This document shows, piece by piece, positions 47,861 through 56,088 of a stretch of 64,000 nt of DNA. The stretch comes from Mesorhizobium sp. CU3 (GTDB lineage: Bacteria; Pseudomonadota; Alphaproteobacteria; Rhizobiales; Rhizobiaceae), in the NCBI RefSeq assembly GCF_006442965.1, contig NZ_VFWX01000002.1, forward strand, positions 248,001 through 312,000, given 5' to 3'. The notes beneath the pieces were generated by a model, which was given only the letters and a program-made list of their open reading frames with translations, was not told the origin of the DNA and ran no database searches. Numbering within the stretch: position 1 is the first letter of the stretch; every line of letters begins with the position of its first letter. The position numbers and the translations under genes are program-made.

Positions 47861-49540
47861 TTACGCCCGGTCCCGGAAGCGGTTGGTGATCGGGTAGCGG
47901 CGGTCGCGGCCGAAATTCTTCCTGGTGATCTTCACGCCTGGCGCTGCCTGCCGGCGCTTGTACTCGGCGATGTAGAGCAGGTGCTCCACGCGCGTCACCG
48001 TCGCCCGGTCGTGGCCGCGCGCGACGATGTCGTCGACGCTCATCTCGTTCTCGACCAGGCATTCCAGTATGTCGTCCAGCACCGGATAGGGCGGCAGCGA
48101 ATCCTGGTCGGTCTGGTTCTCGCGCAGTTCCGCCGATGGCGCCTTGTCGATGATGTTCTTCGGGATCACCTCGCCCGAAGGCCCGAGCGCGCCCGGCGGC
48201 ACATGGGAATTGCGCCAGCGCGACAGCGCATAGACCTGCATCTTGTAGAGGTCCTTGATCGGGTTGAAGCCGCCATTCATGTCGCCGTAAAGCGTGGCGT
48301 AGCCGACCGACATCTCGCTCTTGTTGCCGGTGGTGACCACCATCGAGCCGAACTTGTTCGAGATCGCCATCAGGATCGTGCCGCGAGCGCGGCTCTGCAG
48401 GTTTTCCTCGGTGATGCCTTCCTGCGTGCCCTCGAACAGCCTCGTCAGCGCATGCTTGAAACCTTCGACCGGCTCGGAGATTGGCACGATGTCGTAGCGG
48501 CAGCCGAGCGCGCGGGCGCAATCCTCGGCGTCCTTCAGCGAATCCTTCGACGTATAGCGGTAAGGCATCATCACGGTGCGCAGCCGCTCTTCGCCCAGCG
48601 CATCGACGGCAAGGGCCGCGCAGATCGCCGAATCGATGCCGCCGGAGAGGCCGAGCACGACGTTCTTGAAACCGTTCTTGTTTACGTAGTCGCGCAGGCC
48701 CAGCATGCAGGCGCGATAGTCGGCCTCTTCGCGCTCGGGGATTTTCGACATCGGGCCTTCCGAGCAGACCCAGCCGTCATCCGTTCTTTTCCAGGTGGTG
48801 ACGTCGACCGCATCCTCGAACTGGCTCATCTGAAAGGCCAGCGTCTTGTCGGCGCCAATCGCAAACGAGGCGCCGTCGAAGATCAGCTCGTCCTGACCCC
48901 CGAGCTGGTTGGCGTAGATCATCGGCAAGCCGGTTTCGATGACCTGCTTGATCACGACCTGGTGGCGGACATCGATCTTGGCGCGGTAATAGGGCGAGCC
49001 GTTCGGCACCAGAAGGATCTCGGCGCCACTCTCGGCCAACGTCTCGCAGACGGCGACCTCGCCCCAGATATCCTCGCAGATCGGAATGCCGATGCGCACG
49101 CCGCGGAAATTGACCGGCCCCTGCAGTTCCGGCCCGGCCTGAAAGACGCGCTTCTCATCGAACTCGCCGTAGTTCGGCAGGTCGAGCTTGTAGCGTTCGG
49201 CGATGATCTTGCCACCGTCGGCGACGACGATCGAATTGTGCGTTCCGCTTTTGCGCTTGAGCGGAGTGCCGATGATGACGCCCGGACCGCCATCGGCTGT
49301 ATCCTTGGCGAAATCCTGCGCGGCCTTCTCGCAGGCCTTCAGGAAGGAAGGCTTCAGCACCAGATCCTCCGGCGGATAGCCGGCGAGGAAGAGCTCGGTA
49401 AAAAGCACCAGATCGGCGCCCTGGCGCGCGGCATCCGCCCTCGCCTCGCGCGCTTTTGCCAGGTTGCCGGCGACATCGCCGACGGTCGGGTTGAGCTGGG
49501 CGACGGCAATGCGCAGGATGTCGGGAGCGGTCTTGGTCAT
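47861..49540 (-). CDS. nadE: Glutamine-dependent NAD+ synthetase
   Basis: A 559-residue fusion of a glutamine amidase (nitrilase-fold) and an NAD synthetase. The amidase triad Glu, Lys, Cys is in LFTELFLAGYPPED, KLDLPNYGEFD and PICEDIW. The synthetase P-loop is LGLSGGIDSA, and KSEMSVGYATLYGD follows. ATG 49540 is chosen; ATG 49549 (MRC) is also possible. The longer frame to 49951 overlaps another gene's region and is spurious. It makes NAD+, while a RES-type toxin (54254-55021) of the family that degrades NAD+ is nearby. Confidence 0.95.
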   Translation of the reverse strand: MTKTAPDILRIAVAQLNPTVGDVAGNLAKAREARADAARQGADLVLFTELFLAGYPPEDLVLKPSFLKACEKAAQDFAKDTADGGPGVIIGTPLKRKSGTHNSIVVADGGKIIAERYKLDLPNYGEFDEKRVFQAGPELQGPVNFRGVRIGIPICEDIWGEVAVCETLAESGAEILLVPNGSPYYRAKIDVRHQVVIKQVIETGLPMIYANQLGGQDELIFDGASFAIGADKTLAFQMSQFEDAVDVTTWKRTDDGWVCSEGPMSKIPEREEADYRACMLGLRDYVNKNGFKNVVLGLSGGIDSAICAALAVDALGEERLRTVMMPYRYTSKDSLKDAEDCARALGCRYDIVPISEPVEGFKHALTRLFEGTQEGITEENLQSRARGTILMAISNKFGSMVVTTGNKSEMSVGYATLYGDMNGGFNPIKDLYKMQVYALSRWRNSHVPPGALGPSGEVIPKNIIDKAPSAELRENQTDQDSLPPYPVLDDILECLVENEMSVDDIVARGHDRATVTRVEHLLYIAEYKRRQAAPGVKITRKNFGRDRRYPITNRFRDRA

Positions 49541-49623
49541 GCAACGCATGTAGCGTGGCTGAAATCGGCTCGCAATGGCGATTGCTTGTGCCAAATACGC
49601 CGCATGCGGCAACCAGGCCTGGC

Positions 49624-50337
49624 CTAATCGCCTGCGTACTCGCGCAACGTCTCGACCGAGTGATTCTCGCCGATCGACATGGCCAGGATGCGCGAGATGT
49701 GCCGGCGCGGCAGGCCGCTCTTTGCCGACCATTGGTTGATTTGCGCCTGGATTTTGTCGAGGTCCCGCTTCGAGGTCGGGCTCTCGGCGATGTCGAGCCC
49801 GGCGTCGCGCAAGGCGGCCGCCATGTCGGCCGAGACGACGAACGTGTCCCACTCCAGCCAGCGCAAAAAATACTGACCGGTATTGCCGCCGAGACGGCTG
49901 CCATGCTTGGCGAGATAGGCGGTCAGCCCGACCTGGTCGTCGGCCGGCCATTGCGCGATGAACTTGCCGAAGCCGCCATGCTCCTTCGAGACGCGCTCGA
50001 CGAAGGCGGCATTGTCGCGCACCGACTTGATCTTCTGCGGATTGCGCACGATGCGGCTATCGGAGGCGAGCTCGTGCCAGAAATCGTCCGGCTGGAACAA
50101 CAACCGCTTCGGCTCGAAATGAAGAAACGCTTCCTCGAAACCAGGCCACTTCTGTTCGATGACGCGCCAGACGAAGCCGGCGGCGAAGATGCGTTCGGCC
50201 ATAGTCGACAGGATGCGGTCGTCCGAGACCTTCGCCACCGCCGCATTGTCGGGCATTGGTCCCAACAGCGAGGCGAGTGCTGCTTCGCCGCCTTTGCGCT
50301 TTGCCGCACGTTCGCGGATTTTCTTGAAATCGAGCAT
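49624..50337 (-). CDS. DNA-3-methyladenine glycosylase I-like protein
   Basis: A 237-residue protein of the Tag-like family. It has IFAAGFVWRVIEQKWPGFEEAF and IVRNPQKIKSVRDNA, matching the base-binding and helix-hairpin-helix-like regions. Probably a DNA repair glycosylase. The two Cys and one His of the zinc motif seen in E. coli Tag are not evident, so activity is not certain. Confidence 0.78.
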   Translation of the reverse strand: MLDFKKIRERAAKRKGGEAALASLLGPMPDNAAVAKVSDDRILSTMAERIFAAGFVWRVIEQKWPGFEEAFLHFEPKRLLFQPDDFWHELASDSRIVRNPQKIKSVRDNAAFVERVSKEHGGFGKFIAQWPADDQVGLTAYLAKHGSRLGGNTGQYFLRWLEWDTFVVSADMAAALRDAGLDIAESPTSKRDLDKIQAQINQWSAKSGLPRRHISRILAMSIGENHSVETLREYAGD

Positions 50338-50426
50338 GTCGGCCCTCGCCTGTTTGGCTCAATCTATCACTTCACGTCCGCCCCGGTAGCCTCTACCTCT
50401 ATCGGGGTCGCGCGAAGGAGGGCCAG

Positions 50427-50990
50427 ATGAACAAGATCGTCGAGGACATGGCGAACCGCTTGCTGAAGCGAAAACCGGGCGGTTTCGGCCCGCTCGAGAG
50501 CCGCGTGCTGCAGTCTACGCTCGAGCGCACCACCATCACCAAAGACATCAACAAGGCGGTGGCTTTCCATGAGACCTATGGCGACCGCGTCGCTGACGCC
50601 ATCGCCAGGATCGGCGGTTCGTGGTCCTTCATCCTCGGCTTCCTCGCCTTTCTCGTTGTCTGGACCGCCGGCAATGTCTGGCTGCTGACGCGCGATGCGT
50701 TCGACCCCTACCCCTTCATCTTCCTCAACCTGGTGCTGTCGATGCTTGCCGCGATCCAGGCGCCGGTGATCATGATGTCGCAGAACCGCCAGACCGAGCG
50801 CGACCGCATCGACGCCGCTCATGACTACGAGGTCAATCTGAAAGCCGAGATCGAGATCATGGCCCTGCATGAAAAACTCGACGAATTGCGCCACAGCGAG
50901 ATCATCGCCATGCGCGACGACATCACGCGCCTGGCCGAACAGCTCAGGCAGATCGACGAGAAGCTATCGGCACGGTCCGCCACCCAATGA
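50427..50990 (+). CDS. DUF1003 membrane protein
   Basis: A 187-residue protein with two membrane segments in the DUF1003 core (SWSFILGFLAFLVVWTAGNVW, then PFIFLNLVLSMLAAIQAPVIMMSQNRQ). The C-terminal part is helical and charged. GGAGGGCCAG precedes ATG. Its stop overlaps the next gene's ATG (ATGA). Function unknown. Confidence 0.9.
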   Translation: MNKIVEDMANRLLKRKPGGFGPLESRVLQSTLERTTITKDINKAVAFHETYGDRVADAIARIGGSWSFILGFLAFLVVWTAGNVWLLTRDAFDPYPFIFLNLVLSMLAAIQAPVIMMSQNRQTERDRIDAAHDYEVNLKAEIEIMALHEKLDELRHSEIIAMRDDITRLAEQLRQIDEKLSARSATQ

Positions 50991-51586
50991 CCGAAGTCAT
51001 CCATCGTCTCATCGAACAATATGGCCTGATCGCCGTCTTTCTCGGCTGCGTCGCCGAAGGCGAAAGCGCTGCGATCCTCGGCGGCTTCTTCGCGCACCAG
51101 CACGTCTTTGTGCTCTGGCATACATTCCTGGCCGCTTTCCTCGGCGCCTTTGTCGGTGACACCGGCTTCTTCACGCTGGGCCGCAGCTTTGCCGACCATG
51201 CCTATGTGAAAAGGCTGCGCCGGCGGCCGGGCTTCAGCCGCGCCTACCGTCTGCTCAACACCCACCCCAACATCTTCGTGCTGACCAATCGCTATGTCTA
51301 CGGCATGCGGCTTGTCGGCGGCATAGCAGCTGGCCTGTCGACCGTATCGGTGCCGCGCTTCATCATCCTGAACGCCATCTCGTCCGCCGCCTGGGCGGCG
51401 TTGTTCAGCGGCATCGGCTTTGTCTTCGGCCTCGGCGCCGAGCAGATGGTGGGCCAGGCCTTTGCGCGCCACGAGCGGCTGGTCATCGCGCTCGGCGTCG
51501 GCGTCGTTGTCGCCGTCATCGCCTGGCTGGTTGGTCACCACTTTGCGAAGCGCGAACGCGCCCGGGAAGATCAGGCGGGATCGTAA
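50987..51586 (+). CDS. DedA-family membrane protein
   Basis: A 199-residue inner-membrane protein of the DedA group (lipid scrambling/undecaprenyl phosphate recycling). It has EGESAAILGGFFAHQ, FLGAFVGDTGFFTLGR and NRYVYGMRLVGGIAAGLS. Start overlaps the DUF1003 stop by four bases, so the two are co-translated. Confidence 0.92.
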   Translation: MTEVIHRLIEQYGLIAVFLGCVAEGESAAILGGFFAHQHVFVLWHTFLAAFLGAFVGDTGFFTLGRSFADHAYVKRLRRRPGFSRAYRLLNTHPNIFVLTNRYVYGMRLVGGIAAGLSTVSVPRFIILNAISSAAWAALFSGIGFVFGLGAEQMVGQAFARHERLVIALGVGVVVAVIAWLVGHHFAKRERAREDQAGS

Positions 51587-51592
51587 TTCAGA

Positions 51593-51952
51593 TCAGATCG
51601 GCGCGCCCAAAAGGCGCTCGATGAGGGCGATGATCCAGACGCCGCCGGCGATCACGATCGAAATCAGCACCGCCAGCGAACCGCAGTCCTTGGCGAGTTG
51701 GATGTCGATGTGGAACTCGCGCGAGATCGCGTCGCAGGCTGCTTCGATGCCGGTGTTCAGCACTTCCACCAGGATCAGGAGCAGCACCGCGCCGATCAAA
51801 AGAGCATAGCTGCTCCAGGACACCGATATGAACCAGCCGGCCGGCAGCGCGAGCGCCAGCAAAAGCAATTCCTGCTGGAAGGCCTTTTCATGAGCGGCGA
51901 GCTTGCGGAACGCCCGCACCGAGTTGATGAAAGCATCGATCAGCCGCTGCAT
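51593..51952 (-). CDS. dgkA: Diacylglycerol kinase
   Basis: A 119-residue inner-membrane kinase with three membrane segments. The catalytic Glu and the signature EVLNTGIEAACDAI are seen. It recycles diacylglycerol for phospholipid synthesis. It converges with the DedA gene. Confidence 0.93.
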   Translation of the reverse strand: MQRLIDAFINSVRAFRKLAAHEKAFQQELLLLALALPAGWFISVSWSSYALLIGAVLLLILVEVLNTGIEAACDAISREFHIDIQLAKDCGSLAVLISIVIAGGVWIIALIERLLGAPI

Positions 51953-52029
51953 GCCCAGCCCCCTTGCGTGTCACCGGCAGGGGATATCGCAATGGCGGGA
52001 TCAAGGGAATAAGCCAGCTGCCCCAAAAT

Positions 52030-52449
52030 TCATTCGTCCGCGACCTTCAGTGACGGCGTCGACTTCTCGAACTGCGGCAGCCCGTCATCGACGGAATAGT
52101 AGCTACCTTTACTGCCGACGAAGATATGACATTCGCCCAGAAGCCCACTCGGCTCGTCGAACGAACCCGCCATGACCGAAACATAGGCGTCCTCATTCGG
52201 CTTCCAGAACAGCACCGAACCGCACGTCTTGCAGAAGCCGCGCCTGGCGAAGCCGGATGCCTCGTACCAGGTGATGTTTTCCGAGCCTTCGATGGCGATA
52301 TTGGCGTCCGCGACGTTGGTCGCCGCATAGAAGTGTCCGCTCTGTTTGCGGCATTGCGAGCAATGGCAATAGATAACGCCACGCAGCGGGCCTTGTGTCT
52401 TGAAGCGCACTGCCCCGCACAGGCACGATCCGCTGTGATTGTCGTCCAT
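52030..52449 (-). CDS. GFA (glutathione-dependent formaldehyde-activating) family protein
   Basis: A 139-residue zinc-binding protein of the GFA/CENP-V fold with Cys ligands in GSCLCGAVRF, CHCSQCRKQSG and FCKTCGSVL. GGAGGTCGG precedes ATG 52449. Actual activity is uncertain; only some members act on S-hydroxymethyl-glutathione. Confidence 0.88.
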   Translation of the reverse strand: MDDNHSGSCLCGAVRFKTQGPLRGVIYCHCSQCRKQSGHFYAATNVADANIAIEGSENITWYEASGFARRGFCKTCGSVLFWKPNEDAYVSVMAGSFDEPSGLLGECHIFVGSKGSYYSVDDGLPQFEKSTPSLKVADE

Positions 52450-52772
52450 CCCGACCTCCTCGATACTTCCGGCGTTTGTTGTCGCCGCAGAGAATTCCAT
52501 CTTTGCGGCCGTCAGGTACGGGCAAATGCGACATCGAAGGGGCGTGTTTCGAAAACCGCGCGCCGTGCTTGGGATACAGCCTGAGGTAGCAAAAACAATA
52601 AGGAAATGCCGGCTATTAAGGAAACTTTAGCGCCGCCGCATTTATGGTTCCTGCAAGTGAAGGTCGTGATGGGGACACACCTTCGATTGTCGCGATTCTT
52701 TGCATGTCCCCACATGGGCGGATAGCCGGTGGCCTTAGGGCCCGCCGCCGCTCCGGAGGATATGGAAAGACC

Positions 52773-53843
52773 ATGCAGCCGGCAGCCGTTGCCCCCGAGA
52801 GGAACACCGACATTGCCGGCCAGGTCGTGGCCACGATGCGTCAGCTCGGCGTGCTTGGCCTGCCGCGCAACTACGAAATATTCTACGAGGCCCTCACCGG
52901 CAGCAACCGCGAGCTCAGCGTCGCCGTGGTTTCGCTGAGCAACCGGCCGACCCAGGAAGACCTCGACCGCATCGGCCGCGCCTTCTTTCCGCAGCACCAT
53001 GGTCCGGCCATCGTCGAGCATGCCCGCGACGTCATCGCCAAGGAGCTCGAGGACGTGGCGGCGCTTCTGCGCAACGAGCGCACACATATGGAGAAATATG
53101 GCCGCATCCTCGACGAGACGTCGAGCGGCTTGAGCAATCGCAGCCTGCTGTCGCAGGAACTGCTGCACAAGATTGCCGGCGCCATGTCGGCGGCGACGAG
53201 TTCGACGCTCGACCACAACCGCCAGGCCTCCAGCACGCTGAGCGAGAAGACGGCGGAACTCGAAAGCGTCAAGTCGAAGCTGGAGGAATACAAGCGTCTG
53301 GCCGATACCGACCCGCTGACGCAGCTGTGGAACCGCCGCGCCTTCGACAAGGAAATCACCCGCATCTACAACAGCAACCGCGGCATCCTGTTCAACGCGT
53401 TGATCCTTGCCGATATCGACCATTTCAAGGACATCAACGACCGCTACGGCCATCCCGTCGGCGACAGGATCCTGCAGATCATCGCCGAGATCTTCCAGTC
53501 GAGCGTGCGTGCCGACATCTTCGTGGCGCGCACCGGCGGCGAGGAATTCGCGCTGATCGTCGAAGGCGCCAGCGAGGACGCGACCTATGAGATCGCCGAG
53601 CGCATCCGTGTCCTCATCGAACAGACCCCGTTCACCAGCAGCCAGACAGGCATGAACTACGGCACCGTAACCGTATCCATGGGCGTCTGCATGGCCTCGG
53701 AAGCGGAAAACCCCGAGGATCTCTACGGCAAGGCCGACCGGGCGCTATACCGTTCCAAGGTCGGCGGCCGCAACCGGGTGAGCAGGCATTCTGCGATGAC
53801 CGGCCGCACCGGCAAGGGCTGGCTGCTCTACAAGAAAGACTGA
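52773..53843 (+). CDS. GGDEF-domain diguanylate cyclase
   Basis: A 356-residue protein. The N-terminal 180 residues are helical, with a coiled coil before the GGDEF domain. The active site GGEEF is in ARTGGEEFAL, after DPLTQLWNRRAFD and DIDHFKDINDRYGHP. The RxxD inhibitory site expected just upstream of GGEEF is absent (RADI instead), so product inhibition may be lost. Start 52773 has GGAAAG upstream. It makes cyclic di-GMP if active. Confidence 0.92.
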   Translation: MQPAAVAPERNTDIAGQVVATMRQLGVLGLPRNYEIFYEALTGSNRELSVAVVSLSNRPTQEDLDRIGRAFFPQHHGPAIVEHARDVIAKELEDVAALLRNERTHMEKYGRILDETSSGLSNRSLLSQELLHKIAGAMSAATSSTLDHNRQASSTLSEKTAELESVKSKLEEYKRLADTDPLTQLWNRRAFDKEITRIYNSNRGILFNALILADIDHFKDINDRYGHPVGDRILQIIAEIFQSSVRADIFVARTGGEEFALIVEGASEDATYEIAERIRVLIEQTPFTSSQTGMNYGTVTVSMGVCMASEAENPEDLYGKADRALYRSKVGGRNRVSRHSAMTGRTGKGWLLYKKD

Positions 53844-53916
53844 AATCCGAGGCAAAATCCTTTCCAAGTGAATTTTTGCGGACTATATTTTCCACAGAAA
53901 TGAAAGGGTGCGCTTT

Positions 53917-54294
53917 ATGCAACGTCCAGTCGCGGCCGCGACGGCGGCCGAAAATGCCGTCATCACCAAGGCCACGCTACGCGCGGCCGACCTGCTCGAC
54001 ATCACCGCCAGGACGCTTGCCCTGGTCATCGGCGTCTCGGAAGCGACGGTCTCGCGCATGCGCAGAGAGGAGTTTCAGCTCGAGCGCGGCACCAAGCCGT
54101 TCGAACTGGCGGTGCTGTTCGTGCGCCTGTTCCGCTCGCTCGACGCAATCGTCGGTGGTGACGAAACCGTCGCGCGGGCATGGCTGAAGAACCCCAACAC
54201 GGCCTTCGACGGCACGCCGCTCGAAAAGATCCTGACGATTGCCGGACTTGTCGATGTCATTGCCTATCTGGACTCCCGACGCGCTCTCGTCTGA
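53917..54294 (+). CDS. Antitoxin of RES/Xre toxin-antitoxin pair
   Basis: A 125-residue MbcA/ParS/Xre antitoxin-like protein. The N-terminal part has a helix-turn-helix-like segment (LDITARTLALVIGVSEATVSRM) and the C-terminal part a toxin-binding domain with AWLKNPNTAFDGTPLEKILT. AAGGG lies eight bases before ATG 53917. It overlaps the toxin gene by 41 bases. It is expected to bind the toxin and its own operator. Confidence 0.9.
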   Translation: MQRPVAAATAAENAVITKATLRAADLLDITARTLALVIGVSEATVSRMRREEFQLERGTKPFELAVLFVRLFRSLDAIVGGDETVARAWLKNPNTAFDGTPLEKILTIAGLVDVIAYLDSRRALV

Positions 54295-55021
54295 GGCCGT
54301 CAGGCTCGACGGCAAGTACTGGCGCATCGTCGAGGCGCAGCATCGCGTCTCGACCCTGAAGCTTGTCGACACGCTCGACGAGCAGGCGCTGCTGGAGGAA
54401 CTCGTCGAGGGCACCAAGCCGCAAATCCCGCTGGAATGCCGCCACCTCCATTATCTCTTGGCGACGCCCTTCCGCTACGGCTCGGTCTATCCCTACGGTT
54501 CACGCTTCCGCCGCGCCGGCAAGACCAAAGGCGTTTACTACGCGGCCGAGACGGTGCTGACCGCGGTGGCGGAAATGGCTTTCTATCGCCTGCTGTTTTT
54601 CGCCGAATCGCCACTGACGCCATGGCCGAACGACGCCGCCGACTACACGGCCTTCGCCGCCGCGATCAAATGCGGGGCTGCCATCGACCTGACGCGCCGG
54701 CCGCTCGACCGCGATGCACAGGCCTGGACGCATCCGACCGACTACGCCGCCTGCCAGGCGATCGCCGATGTGGCGCGCGAGGCCGGGATGCAAGCGATCC
54801 GCTACCGCTCGGTGCGCGATCCCAAGGGCGCCAACATCGCGCTGTTGACCTGCAAGGGCTTTGCCAAGGCCAAGCCGCTGGAGCCGCAGACCTGGCGCAT
54901 CAGGATCGGCGCCTTCGGCCTCCAGGCGATCTGCGAATTCCCGGACAAGCGGCTCGAATTCTCGCGCGCCACCTTCGCCGATCCGAGGCTGGCCGCGATG
55001 CGATGGGAGCGCGGCCGCTGA
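54254..55021 (+). CDS. RES-domain toxin
   Basis: A 255-residue RES protein. The family arginine, tyrosine and glutamate surround FRYGSVYPYGSRFRRAG, YYAAETVLTAVAE and the C-terminal YRSVRDPKGANIALL. RES toxins of this group degrade NAD+ and stop growth. ATG 54254 is chosen. It overlaps the antitoxin by 41 bases, typical of a type II pair. A 51-bp repeat follows. Confidence 0.9.
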   Translation: MSLPIWTPDALSSEAVRLDGKYWRIVEAQHRVSTLKLVDTLDEQALLEELVEGTKPQIPLECRHLHYLLATPFRYGSVYPYGSRFRRAGKTKGVYYAAETVLTAVAEMAFYRLLFFAESPLTPWPNDAADYTAFAAAIKCGAAIDLTRRPLDRDAQAWTHPTDYAACQAIADVAREAGMQAIRYRSVRDPKGANIALLTCKGFAKAKPLEPQTWRIRIGAFGLQAICEFPDKRLEFSRATFADPRLAAMRWERGR

Positions 55022-55075
55022 GCTCGGAAGCTGTGTCGAGATTCAGGTCAGGCCGCGCCGAGAATGGTGGCTTCA

Positions 55076-55126
55076 GAGAACCGGAGCGGAGCGTACTTAA
55101 GTACGTGAGCACCGGAAGCGCAGAAA
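55076..55126. repeat. ACCGGAGC palindromic repeat, copy 2
   Basis: GAGAACCGGAGCGGAGCGTA and GTGAGCACCGGAAGCGCAGA as in copy 1 at 40871-40924. The centre here is the perfect palindrome GTACTTAAGTAC. It lies 55 bases past the toxin stop. Confidence 0.8.
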
Positions 55127-55168
55127 GCCGCCTTTCGCAGGCCGGCCTCACCTGAATATCGGCGCAGC

Positions 55169-55873
55169 TTAGGCGAGGATGTTCACAGCCCTTGCGGCCA
55201 CCAGCGCGATCGTGAGCAAGGAAATCATCGCCTCGGCCATCATCAAAAGCTTGGCGCGCTGGCTGAGCGGCAAGGTGTCGGTCGGCGAGAACGCCGTCGC
55301 ATTGGTGAAGGCGAGGAAGACATAGTCGACGAAGCCCGGCAGCCATCCCTGGATTTCGCGATCGGGCAACGTCATTTGCGGGAACAGGAAATCCGCCTGC
55401 GCGCGCTTGACCAGGCCGCAGGTCGGCGGCCCGCCGCGGTCGGTGCTCCAGAACCAAAGCGCAAAGACGATCACATTGGTGACCCAGATGTTGAGCGCAT
55501 CGACGAGGAGCGTGGTACCGACGCCGGCATGCCCTTGAAGCAGCGCCCGCACCAAGAAGACCAACGCCCCGCAATTCATGAAGCTGATGACGCCGGTCAT
55601 GAACAGCGCGGTACGGCGGATATAGAGGCGGAACCGACCGATCGCATACCAGTGCTCGTGATCCACGGCCTTCTGCGTCGCCATCTGCGTCCAGGCCGTC
55701 GCGATGGAGAGCGGCGCCAGCAACGCCGCCTCGATCGCCGGTGCCAGCCAGCGCGGGCCGAAGGACAGGTCGTTGATGACCAGAAGCTGCAGGCAGATGA
55801 TCACCAGAACCGCCGCGCGCGCCGACCAGAAATCGAGCCCGCGATGATGGATGACGGCATGCTCATGACGCAT
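55169..55873 (-). CDS. Membrane protein with ion-channel-like C-terminus
   Basis: A 234-residue protein with about five membrane segments. The C-terminal segment FVDYVFLAFTNATAFSPTDT followed by a hydrophobic helix resembles a pore-helix layout but lacks a TVGYG selectivity filter. It could also belong to a DUF1345-like group. Start 55873 (MRHEHAV) has AAAGG upstream. Function unknown. Confidence 0.75.
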   Translation of the reverse strand: MRHEHAVIHHRGLDFWSARAAVLVIICLQLLVINDLSFGPRWLAPAIEAALLAPLSIATAWTQMATQKAVDHEHWYAIGRFRLYIRRTALFMTGVISFMNCGALVFLVRALLQGHAGVGTTLLVDALNIWVTNVIVFALWFWSTDRGGPPTCGLVKRAQADFLFPQMTLPDREIQGWLPGFVDYVFLAFTNATAFSPTDTLPLSQRAKLLMMAEAMISLLTIALVAARAVNILA

Positions 55874-56088
55874 TGGAGGCACCTTTTGCCCGGGATCGAC
55901 GCGCCTCGGAAACAACGTGCCAGGGTTCCTCTACGGTCAGCCGGCCACGGTCCAGCCCTGGGCGCCAAGGCAGACTTGTCGTCGAATTCCACCGCGATCT
56001 TGGTTTTACAATGTTGCGCAAGCATACATTTTCGTAAGCTTTCGCTATTGCGCTGTTCAGAAATCCGCCGGTGTGATTTTAGGCTCGC

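Noticed and set aside
47546..49627. 693-residue plus-strand frame
   Set aside because: Antisense to NAD synthetase, whose catalytic residues are intact.
47861..49951. 696-residue version of NAD synthetase
   Set aside because: The extra 137 N-terminal residues overlap another gene and have no homology; ATG 49540 starts the normal protein.
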